Shown piece by piece: positions 22,592 to 29,529 of a stretch of 45,050 nucleotides of DNA (within the stretch, counting starts at the first letter, position 1; each line of letters opens with the position of its first letter). The notes under the pieces are model-generated. The model ran no database searches. It worked only from the letters and a program-made list of their open reading frames with translations, and was not told the origin of the DNA. The stretch comes from Mariniphaga sp. (lineage in GTDB: Bacteria > Bacteroidota > Bacteroidia > Bacteroidales > Prolixibacteraceae), in contig JANXZJ010000040.1 in NCBI GenBank assembly GCA_025355585.1, forward strand, positions 1-45,050, read 5' to 3'. Position numbers and translations under genes: made by a program.

Positions 22592-24049
22592 CTATTCGGG
22601 TAAAAGCCACCAGAACGGGTACCCTTTTGCCTTATGAATAAACATATAGTGCAGGAACAGTTTGATCCAATGACCGGCCAGACCAGCTTCGCCCATTGTG
22701 TAGTTAAGATCACGCCCCCATTCGGGAAATTTCTGCCAGTCGGGCACGATTGGAAAGACAGTCATTGTAGCTGCATTCCCCTTCAGCAAGCTAAAGCCAG
22801 CTGAAACGACACACGCCGCACCCATTTTTCCCATCGAAGCTTTGTGTTTAAAAATGGTACGACCTGTGAGGATCTGATCTACAATATTCAGCGCCACAAT
22901 TTTACCAATAACACCCGAAGGCATACCTGTTCGCGGCGGAGCAGGTGTAATAAGTGTTCCGTGAGGGCTTTTAATGGGTTTTGATATCTGGTGAGGCGGA
23001 GCAAAAGCAATGCCCGTAGCAAAAATATTCGCGAATGCGGGATTCTGGTAAACCGATGGCCAATCATCAACCGACCAATCTTCGAACGCTTTCCCCGAAT
23101 AATCGGCATCCACTTTCATAAAGCCGCTGGGAGCAAAGAGCTTTGCAGTAATATCTTCACCCAATTTATCGAAGGCCTTCAATCCGACACCAGCAAAAGC
23201 CGGAATGAGCATTGCAAAATCGAATGGCTGCGTATGCATCTGTCCGTCGAGGGTTTCGTAATGAGCAAGCCCTTCCTCTATTTTTGATACACCTGCACGT
23301 TTTATCCACCGGATGCCATATTCAGCAAAAATCGATTCGCTGAAGACTTTGGTTGGGGTGACATATCCGCCCCTTTTGATGAACGCTCCACCCATTCCAA
23401 AATCACCTAACTCATATTCATTCGAAATCCAGATGATCTCGGCCATGTGTAACAATCCGCGTGATTTGATCTCGTAAGCAACATTGAGTGCATATTCAAA
23501 AGCTGCACCCTGGCAGGTAGCAGTAGGATGTCCTGTACCAATCAGGAAACGAAGCTTCTCCCCTTTTTCCATTTTTAACAGGCAAGTCTGAAGAGCGCCC
23601 CAAGTAGCCACTGCATGATCGCAGGAGCATACAGAATGGGTGAATTTGTTCGGACCCAACCCCTCCGTTGCTTCAAAGTTTAGTTTTGGTCCAGTGGCAT
23701 TTACGAGGTAATCGTAATCGACTTTATCCGTTTCGCCACGCCTGGCTTCACCCGTGTACTCGATTGCGATGTAAGGCCGGTCCATCGTTAGATCACCTTC
23801 GGGAAAAACTGCAGTGGCCTTCGCTTGCCGGAAGTCAATTTTCCATCGGTCGTAAACCGGCTGAAGTTTAAATCGTACCTGATCGATGGTCATTTTCCCA
23901 ACCCCTACCCAGATATTTGAAGGGATCCACTGGTAATAGGCACCCGGACTGACTACAACAACCTCGTGTGCCCGACCCAGTTTTTTCTTTAGAAATGCAG
24001 CTGCAGTGTGCCCTGAGATACCTGCGCCCAAAACAACGATTTTTGCCAT
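22592..24049 (-). CDS. Sulfide:quinone oxidoreductase-like FAD flavoprotein
   Basis: 485 residues. The FAD dinucleotide motif GAGISGHTAAAFL is at 8-20. YLVNATGPKLNFE and NIFATGIAFA match pyridine-nucleotide-disulfide-type flavoproteins such as SQR and FccB. Cys lie at 141, 143, 156, 179 and 413; Cys179 (TATCQGAAFEY) and Cys413 (MGAACVVSAG) are placed like the active-site pair of SQR, and CSCDHA offers a third. The C-terminus, LAGHWIKLFLHYMF then PFWWLLPE, is an amphipathic, aromatic tail suited to monotopic membrane binding. The reaction would be sulfide oxidation to polysulfide or S0 with electrons passed to quinone. A 52-residue gene follows in the same unit. The exact SQR type is not assigned. 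Confidence 0.85.
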   Translation of the reverse strand: MAKIVVLGAGISGHTAAAFLKKKLGRAHEVVVVSPGAYYQWIPSNIWVGVGKMTIDQVRFKLQPVYDRWKIDFRQAKATAVFPEGDLTMDRPYIAIEYTGEARRGETDKVDYDYLVNATGPKLNFEATEGLGPNKFTHSVCSCDHAVATWGALQTCLLKMEKGEKLRFLIGTGHPTATCQGAAFEYALNVAYEIKSRGLLHMAEIIWISNEYELGDFGMGGAFIKRGGYVTPTKVFSESIFAEYGIRWIKRAGVSKIEEGLAHYETLDGQMHTQPFDFAMLIPAFAGVGLKAFDKLGEDITAKLFAPSGFMKVDADYSGKAFEDWSVDDWPSVYQNPAFANIFATGIAFAPPHQISKPIKSPHGTLITPAPPRTGMPSGVIGKIVALNIVDQILTGRTIFKHKASMGKMGAACVVSAGFSLLKGNAATMTVFPIVPDWQKFPEWGRDLNYTMGEAGLAGHWIKLFLHYMFIHKAKGYPFWWLLPE

Positions 24050-24324
24050 ATAATTAGGATATAAAATTGGAATGTTTCTAAATCTCTAAATCAAAATCGT
24101 GCTGCCTGATAAAATGCTTATTTCCAAAGAATCGGAACAAAATAAAACACACGTTCGGCAGATGAACGATAAAATTAATCAAACCGTTGAATTTAAAACA
24201 GGAAACCTGCAAAATAATTGAAAATTAAAAAACAGAGTTGCATAAAGCTGATTATGAGTAATAATCTGAAATAAACCAAAGAATAACAAAGTTCAGAAGT
24301 GAGAAGAAAACAGAATATTGTCAT

Positions 24325-24672
24325 TTAGCGTGATTCGTACAACTTCATCCGTTGAAGAAGTTTCTCCGATATGATTTTAACTGGCAAGTCTGCATTAGGA
24401 TCGATCTGCATTGTTTCAAAATCGTCTTTCCTTTTTATTCCGGCTACAACAGGATAAATGTTTTTATCAACGATGAATCCAATCAACAGTTTTTTCCTAT
24501 TCACCCATAAAAAACACAGCTTCTTACCTTTATAGTAAAAAAACGGAATCTGGTATTTACGCTCATGGGTAATCTGGCTGTTAACGCCTAGGATTACATT
24601 TCTTAATGCCAACAGACATCCTTGAATGGGTTCAGGTTGTCTCAAATAATAGTTCTCCAATTCTTGTGACAT
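24325..24672 (-). CDS. DUF1801 (YdhG-like) protein
   Basis: 115 residues from the ATG at 24672; a TTG two codons earlier gives a longer form with no advantage. The sequence runs LENYYLRQPEPIQGCLLALRN-like, then YQIPFFYYKGKKLCFLWVNRKK and GFIVDKNIYP, the pattern of small DUF1801/YdhG proteins that share an SRPBCC-like fold. Relatives include a proposed iron chaperone in Bacillus, but no activity can be inferred here. It is monocistronic: about 275 bp of AT-rich sequence with no visible gene lies between it and the oxidoreductase, and about 295 bp without a gene upstream. Cytoplasmic; no signal peptide. Confidence 0.75.
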   Translation of the reverse strand: MSQELENYYLRQPEPIQGCLLALRNVILGVNSQITHERKYQIPFFYYKGKKLCFLWVNRKKLLIGFIVDKNIYPVVAGIKRKDDFETMQIDPNADLPVKIISEKLLQRMKLYESR

Positions 24673-24967
24673 AACCAAATTTGGAATTAAATTATACGCA
24701 TGATTACTGATTGAATCGACTCTCTGTTCAAATCAAAGATAATTAAATTGATCAACCAATTAATTCCCCAAATTACAAGAGGTTAATAGGTGCAAGGGAA
24801 CTGAAACACTAACCACAAACCTTTGGTTTGACTTAAACTAAAAAAGTGTATTTTTCTGATCTCATAATTAGTACGATTTGAGTATACCCGTGGAAACACC
24901 TCCCCAGGCTATTTTCAGAAAAAACATTCAAATAATTCAACTATATCAACAAGAATAATAAGTCGTT

Positions 24968-26203
24968 ATGAAAAATATTAAATGGATAAATTCAATACTC
25001 GTTCTCTCCGTTTTTGGAATACTAACCTCATGTCAGCCGGGAGGCAAAACCCTGAAAGAGGGATTGTGGAGGGGCGCTTTTACGCTTCCTGGAAATGAAA
25101 TCCCTTTTGTTTTTGAAGTAAAAGGGAAAAGCGCCGATAGATCTTCCGTATTTCTGATCAACGGAACAGATCGTTTTGAGCTAAAGAATATCACCTACAG
25201 CAACGATTCGGTTTCGATTCCGATTGATCTTTACGCATCTGTTTTAAAAGGTAAAATCACAGAAAACACTTTCGAAGGTGAGTTGGTAAAAGTTAACACC
25301 GATAAACCGGTTGCCGGAGTTCTATTCAAAGCAGTATTTGGTGATCTTCCACGATTCCCCAAAAGCAGCGAGGCTCCATCAGTTTCGTTGGCAGGCACAT
25401 GGGATATAAACATTATCGCCAAAGGTGATACCGATCGGACCGTAGGTAACTTTGATCAGAAAGAGGTTTTACTCACCGGATCAATTCTCACAACAACAGG
25501 CGATTATCGCTTTCTTGAAGGGGTTGTGGATGGAAAGAAGTTTGCGTTGTCAGCATTTGGGGGTTCATCACCCTACCTGCTGAAAGGTGAATTTACGAAT
25601 GACAGTACTTTCACCGGTGAATTTATAACACCACGCAGTACATCTAAAGTCGAAGGTACACGTAATGCAAAAGCAGCATTGCCCGATCCTTACACTGCTT
25701 CGCATCTGAAAGAAGGATTCTCATCCATTGAATTTTCGTTCCCAAACCTCGAAGGAAAACAAATATCATTGTCTGATCCAATCTACAAAGGCAAAGTTGT
25801 AATTGTTACGATTCTTGGAAGCTGGTGCCCTAACTGTCTAGACGAGAACGCGTTTTTATCAGGATGGTATAAAGAAAACCATGAACGTGGCGTAGAAATC
25901 ATCGGACTTGGCTTTGAAAGGAAGGACGATTTCGAATCGGCTAAAAAATCGTTATCAAACCTGAAAACCCGACTTGGCATTCCTTACGAAATCCTTTTTG
26001 CGGGAAAATCGAGCACTGCGGAAGCTTCGAAAGCACTTCCATCGTTAAATGGTATTTCAGCCTTCCCCACAACTATCTTCATCGACAAGAAAGGAAATGT
26101 GAGAAAGGTACATACAGGCTTCAACGGACCTGCAACAGGTAAATTCTACGAGGAGTTTAAAACTGAATTCAACGGATTGATCAACCAGCTGCTCGCAGAA
26201 TAA
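24968..26203 (+). CDS. TlpA-like thiol-disulfide oxidoreductase lipoprotein
   Basis: 411 residues with SPII lipobox ILTSC (Cys22). Residues about 30-240 are beta-rich and resemble the unknown N-terminal domains common in Bacteroidota redoxins (GLWRGAFTL, GTWDINI). The C-terminal thioredoxin-like domain starts near 250 (SFPNLEGKQISLSD) and carries the CxxC redox site GSWCPNC at 285-290 (Cys287, Cys290), with a cis-Pro block ISAFPTTIFIDKKG near the end. It should act at the outer or inner membrane face in the periplasm, reducing or exchanging disulfides of exported proteins. It stands alone, followed by a strong hairpin terminator. Confidence 0.88.
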   Translation: MKNIKWINSILVLSVFGILTSCQPGGKTLKEGLWRGAFTLPGNEIPFVFEVKGKSADRSSVFLINGTDRFELKNITYSNDSVSIPIDLYASVLKGKITENTFEGELVKVNTDKPVAGVLFKAVFGDLPRFPKSSEAPSVSLAGTWDINIIAKGDTDRTVGNFDQKEVLLTGSILTTTGDYRFLEGVVDGKKFALSAFGGSSPYLLKGEFTNDSTFTGEFITPRSTSKVEGTRNAKAALPDPYTASHLKEGFSSIEFSFPNLEGKQISLSDPIYKGKVVIVTILGSWCPNCLDENAFLSGWYKENHERGVEIIGLGFERKDDFESAKKSLSNLKTRLGIPYEILFAGKSSTAEASKALPSLNGISAFPTTIFIDKKGNVRKVHTGFNGPATGKFYEEFKTEFNGLINQLLAE

Positions 26204-26224
26204 ACATACTCATTTCAAAGATTG

Positions 26225-26259
26225 AAAATGGCATTTCCAAAACCGGATTTGCCATTTTT
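26225..26259 (+). terminator. Rho-independent terminator of the TlpA-like gene
   Basis: Perfect 9-bp inverted repeat AAAATGGCA (26225-26233) and TGCCATTTT (26250-26258), the right arm running into T. It lies 22 bp past the stop codon. Confidence 0.65.
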
Positions 26260-26269
26260 CATAAATGAA

Positions 26270-26440
26270 GGAGGGGTATAAACTCTGGATCTGCAGTTTC
26301 CATTAATAGCAGAGGTGTTTTAATTATTGGATTTGCTGTTTCCATTATTGACTGAGGGGTTGTAAGCATTGGATTCGCCATTTCCAATAATGACGGAGGG
26401 GTTGTAATTATTGTTTTTGGCTTCCCCATGAATAAATGAC
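26270..26440. repeat. Degenerate ~42-bp tandem repeat, four units, with a 56-codon minus-strand ORF across it
   Basis: Units run about 26270-26310, 26311-26352, 26353-26394 and 26395-26440, each built as GAGGGGTTGTAA..., ATTGGATT.GC., TTTCCATTAATGA. The period of 42 is a multiple of three. On the minus strand a 56-codon frame from ATG at 26429 to TGA at 26259-26261 encodes a 14-residue repeat, with METANP-type blocks alternating with TPxSL-type blocks. It has no start context or neighbour that would support expression, so it is recorded as a repeat. The units have drifted 20-35 percent from one another by eye. It fills most of the gap after the TlpA-like gene. Confidence 0.65.
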
Positions 26441-26476
26441 CTAAAATATACCTGTAATAAGGTATATTTTAGGTCA
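26437..26476. promoter_or_regulatory. Perfect 16-bp inverted repeat with 8-nt loop
   Basis: GACCTAAAATATACC (26438-26452) pairs without mismatch with GGTATATTTTAGGTC (26461-26475), plus one flanking T-A pair. The loop is TGTAATAA. There is no T-run on either side. It could be an operator for a dimeric regulator, a bidirectional terminator remnant, or an end structure of the tandem repeat next to it. It lies about 280 bp before the PLP-enzyme start. Confidence 0.6.
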
Positions 26477-26756
26477 AATTAGTTTCAGATATTTGCAGCG
26501 TAAAACAAGTTTTAATGAAAACAGCTACAGCAAATAATTCGCCCCGAATTTTCGGAACCCCAATTGTGGTTTCGGATTGCTGCCATTTCAACACTTTATC
26601 CTTCCGAATGCGAATGTGCATTCGAATGTGCTTATAAAGTTTTTAAACCACATCATTCTTTTTTTGTTAATTATCAAAAGTCTGTCGCTGGTCTCTGGTG
26701 ACTGATGTATGGTTATCTATTCGAAATTCAAATTATTTATCAATATTCTCAATCCA
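26477..26756 (+). other. 280-bp leader region of the PLP-enzyme gene with two small hairpins
   Basis: No gene is seen. One hairpin pairs GGAACC (about 26558) with GGTTTC (to about 26577). A second has stem CGAATGC (26605-26611) and GCATTCG (26618-26624) with loop GAATGT, followed by a direct repeat of CGAATGTGC. They could form a structured leader or attenuator. No SAM-I or SAM-II riboswitch consensus was recognised. Confidence 0.3.
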
Positions 26757-27926
26757 ATGTCAGAACAAAATCATTCATTCGACACACGTTCAATTCATGT
26801 TGGCGAAAAACCCGACTTCTCGGAGGGCAGTAAAAACGAAGTTGTTGCACCCATCTATCTTTCTTCAACTTATGCACGTAAAGAAGTTAAAAACCCTGGA
26901 CAGTTTCAGTATTCGCGCAGCAGCAATCCCACAAGGTTTGCGCTCGAAAAGCGTTATGCTTCGCTCGAACAAACAAAGTATGCCTTAGGGTACGCCTCAG
27001 GACTGGCAGCCGAAGCCGCGCTGCTTTTCACCTTGATTAAACCCGGCGATCACATCGTAGGTTTCGATGATCTATATGGTGGAACAAAAAGGTTATTTAA
27101 TATATGGAAGGAGAAATACAATATTACGGTTAGTCTTGTAGATGCAACCCGGCCAGATCTTGTTGAAGAGGCCATCCTACCCGAAACCAAATTGGTATGG
27201 CTCGAAACGCCTACAAATCCGTTGCTCAAAGTATGCGACATTGCAGCTATTTCCGAAATCGCCCACCGTCACAATCTCCTCGTAATCGTTGACAACACTT
27301 TTCTGTCTCCCTATTTTCAGAATCCAACCGTTCTGGGCGCTGATATTGTTGTTCATAGCATTACGAAATATATTGCAGGTCATAGCGATGTAATTGGTGG
27401 GGCTATCATGCTCAACGATAAGGATCTTTACGAACAACTCAAGTTCGCTCAAAATTCGCTTGGTGTGGTTCCTTCGCCGTTTGATTGTTATCTTGTATTG
27501 CGTGGATTGAAAACCCTATCGCTCAGAATGGACAAACATGAATCAAACGCTATCGCGATTGCAGGCTACCTCGAAAATCACCCGAAAGTTGCGCGCGTTT
27601 ATTATCCCGGTCTGCCAAGTCATCCACAATATGCACTGAATCTGAAGCAAACAAAAGGTTTTGGAGGAATGATCTCCTTCGAAATTAAAGGAGGAGAAAA
27701 GGAAGCCGTACAGTTTCTCGAAAGTCTTGAGTTATTTACGCTGGCCGAAAGTCTTGGCGGAGTTGAATCGTTGATTGAACATCCTGCTCTTATGACTCAT
27801 GCCTCAATTACCAAAAAAGAACGGGAACAAGCTGGCATTAAGGACTCATTGATAAGGGTATCCATTGGGGTCGAAGATAAAACAGACCTTATAAACGATC
27901 TGAAACAGGCTTTTAATCAAATTTAG
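26757..27926 (+). CDS. Cys/Met-metabolism PLP-dependent enzyme (cystathionine gamma-synthase/gamma-lyase family)
   Basis: 389 residues from the ATG at 26757; an in-frame TTG-type start 16 codons upstream is rejected because the conserved N-terminus FDTRSIHVGE begins right after this ATG. Motifs: YSRSSNPTRFALEKRYASLE, GYASGLAAEAALL, DDLYGGTKRLF, WLETPTNPLLKVCDI, IVDNTFLSPYFQNP, and the PLP lysine in HSITKYIAGHSDVIGG (Lys204). It could be cystathionine gamma-lyase, gamma-synthase, or O-acetylhomoserine sulfhydrylase-like; members are hard to separate by sequence alone. The TPTNP and SVEHPASMT-like blocks (ESLIEHPALMTH) fit cystathionine gamma-lyase/synthase. It works in cytoplasmic sulfur amino-acid interconversion and stands alone. 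Confidence 0.9.
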   Translation: MSEQNHSFDTRSIHVGEKPDFSEGSKNEVVAPIYLSSTYARKEVKNPGQFQYSRSSNPTRFALEKRYASLEQTKYALGYASGLAAEAALLFTLIKPGDHIVGFDDLYGGTKRLFNIWKEKYNITVSLVDATRPDLVEEAILPETKLVWLETPTNPLLKVCDIAAISEIAHRHNLLVIVDNTFLSPYFQNPTVLGADIVVHSITKYIAGHSDVIGGAIMLNDKDLYEQLKFAQNSLGVVPSPFDCYLVLRGLKTLSLRMDKHESNAIAIAGYLENHPKVARVYYPGLPSHPQYALNLKQTKGFGGMISFEIKGGEKEAVQFLESLELFTLAESLGGVESLIEHPALMTHASITKKEREQAGIKDSLIRVSIGVEDKTDLINDLKQAFNQI

Positions 27927-27997
27927 CCCATCTTTGTTTCCTGAAATTAATCTGAATTAAAAACCAGGTCTTACACGCAAACAATACGAAAATCACT

Positions 27998-28663
27998 ATG
28001 AGTGCAAATAAAATTGATAGTATTATCATTGCTGATTCCCAATACCTGGTTGTGGAAGCGCTAAAATCTCTCATCGGCACCGATGAGAGATTTATTCTTG
28101 CCGGAGTTGCTGATATCCAAAACGATCTCTATTTGTTGCTTGAAAACACTAAAAGTGGATTGTTAATAACAGATTTCTCGACCATTGATTATGACGGTCT
28201 TGACGATTTGAAAAATATCAGGGAAAAGTTTCCGTTAATTCCGATACTAATACTCACTAATGTAATCAGTAAAGCGGAGTTTGCCGGACTAACGAAAGTG
28301 GGAATCAAAAATATAATTTATAAAACGGCGGATAAAGAGGAAATTTTTAATGCCATTGAATCGACATTGAGAGGCAAAAAGTTTTATTCCGACGAAATTC
28401 TTGATCTGTTCCTCGATATTAGTGAGAATAAATACACGGTAGAGGATCCAAAGCACCTCACTGCTTCAGAGATCGAGATTGTAAAATTAATTGCGGATGG
28501 ACTGACAACTAAAGAGATTGCGGCCAGAAGAAATATCAGTTATCACACAGTGAATACACACCGGAAAAATATCTTCAGAAAGGTGGAGGTTTCGAATGCT
28601 TCTGAATTGACAATGCATGCCATTAAATCCGGATGGATCAACAATATTGAGTATTATATCTAA
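27998..28663 (+). CDS. LuxR/NarL-family response regulator
   Basis: 221 residues. The receiver domain spans about 8-125, with the acidic pocket at IIADS and phospho-acceptor Asp59 in LLITDFST; IIYKTADKEE supplies the conserved Lys near 109. A C-terminal GerE/LuxR helix-turn-helix covers about 150-210: LTASEIEIVKLIADGLTTKEIA, then SYHTVNTHRKNIFRKV. It should bind DNA as a dimer after phosphorylation. No histidine kinase is encoded near it, so it is an orphan regulator in this window. It starts 71 bp after the PLP-enzyme stop on the same strand; cotranscription is possible but unproved. Its targets are unknown. Confidence 0.88.
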   Translation: MSANKIDSIIIADSQYLVVEALKSLIGTDERFILAGVADIQNDLYLLLENTKSGLLITDFSTIDYDGLDDLKNIREKFPLIPILILTNVISKAEFAGLTKVGIKNIIYKTADKEEIFNAIESTLRGKKFYSDEILDLFLDISENKYTVEDPKHLTASEIEIVKLIADGLTTKEIAARRNISYHTVNTHRKNIFRKVEVSNASELTMHAIKSGWINNIEYYI

Positions 28664-28833
28664 GAATATTCCATTTGAGATGAACTATTAAGCCTCTGGC
28701 AACCTGCAAATGGCTACTTGCTGAAAGACTTTATTCGAAGTCGGAAGATGGTAACCCGATAAAGCATCTCACTTACACTATACTGCAATCTTCATTATTG
28801 CCAAAGCCTACCAATCACCAGCAGTTTGATTTC

Positions 28834-29313
28834 TTAAAGCTCCTTAATCATCCACAATTCGCAACCAAAATGGCCACTATTTCCCAATGGAGCTCCTAAA
28901 TAATTGAATCCAAACCTTTCATAGACCTTCAACGCTTGCTCAAGTTCGGGCATCGATTCAATATATATTTGCGCAAAACCATATTCTTTGGCAGTCTCCA
29001 GGCATTTTTCAATGATCATTCCACCGAGTCCTTTCCCTCTTTCTTCTGGCAGTAAGTACATTTTCACCAATTCACAGGTATCTTCAGGCAATCCTTCTGT
29101 TGGAAAGATTCCGCCACCACCCACAATTTTCCTTTCCTCGGTTTCGGCTACATAATAAACTGATCGGGGCTTTTTGAACAACTCAAATAACGCATCAGTC
29201 GAGGCATCGTAAAAAACAGTACCAGGATGATCGGCCCCAAATTCGGTAAGTGTTGCACGGATAATTTTTGCCAACTCAGGATTGTCCGATTGCTTTATGG
29301 ATCGGATTTGCAT
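28834..29313 (-). CDS. GNAT-family N-acetyltransferase
   Basis: 159 residues. The acetyl-CoA binding loop is LVKMYLLPEERGKGLGGMIIE (RGKGLG matches the Q/RxxGxG/A motif A), followed by YIESMPELEQALKVYERFGF, the usual motif B end. The substrate cannot be assigned; similar short GNATs acetylate small molecules or protein N-termini. It is monocistronic and minus-strand, converging with the response regulator, with about 170 bp of unremarkable sequence between them. Cytoplasmic. Confidence 0.88.
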   Translation of the reverse strand: MQIRSIKQSDNPELAKIIRATLTEFGADHPGTVFYDASTDALFELFKKPRSVYYVAETEERKIVGGGGIFPTEGLPEDTCELVKMYLLPEERGKGLGGMIIEKCLETAKEYGFAQIYIESMPELEQALKVYERFGFNYLGAPLGNSGHFGCELWMIKEL

Positions 29314-29492
29314 ATTTTAATCGCTTTAAGATGAATAAGTCGGACAAGAAATACTAATAGATTGAATCATAAAAACCCAATTTCATACGCCGGTTATGGC
29401 AAATATACTACAAAATAGGTATGTAAAATACCCATCGAACATTAAAATTTTCTTATTGATTTAGAACGTATTAAATTGTGAGTTATAATTTC

Positions 29493-29500
29493 TATTTTTG
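29493..29500 (+). promoter_or_regulatory. Possible -7 element upstream of the M16 peptidase
   Basis: TATTTTTG matches TAnnTTTG and lies 29 bp before the peptidase ATG. A TTG at the expected -33 distance is missing, so the call is weak. Confidence 0.3.
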
Positions 29501-29529
29501 TTGGATAAACCCATATTTAAATAAATCCC

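Noticed and set aside
22403-22603. 66-codon plus-strand ORF
   Set aside because: It is antisense to the more protein-like 52-codon minus-strand gene and has no features of its own.
26477-26756. SAM riboswitch before the PLP enzyme
   Set aside because: No conserved SAM-I or SAM-II core could be matched; kept only as a possible unknown structured leader.
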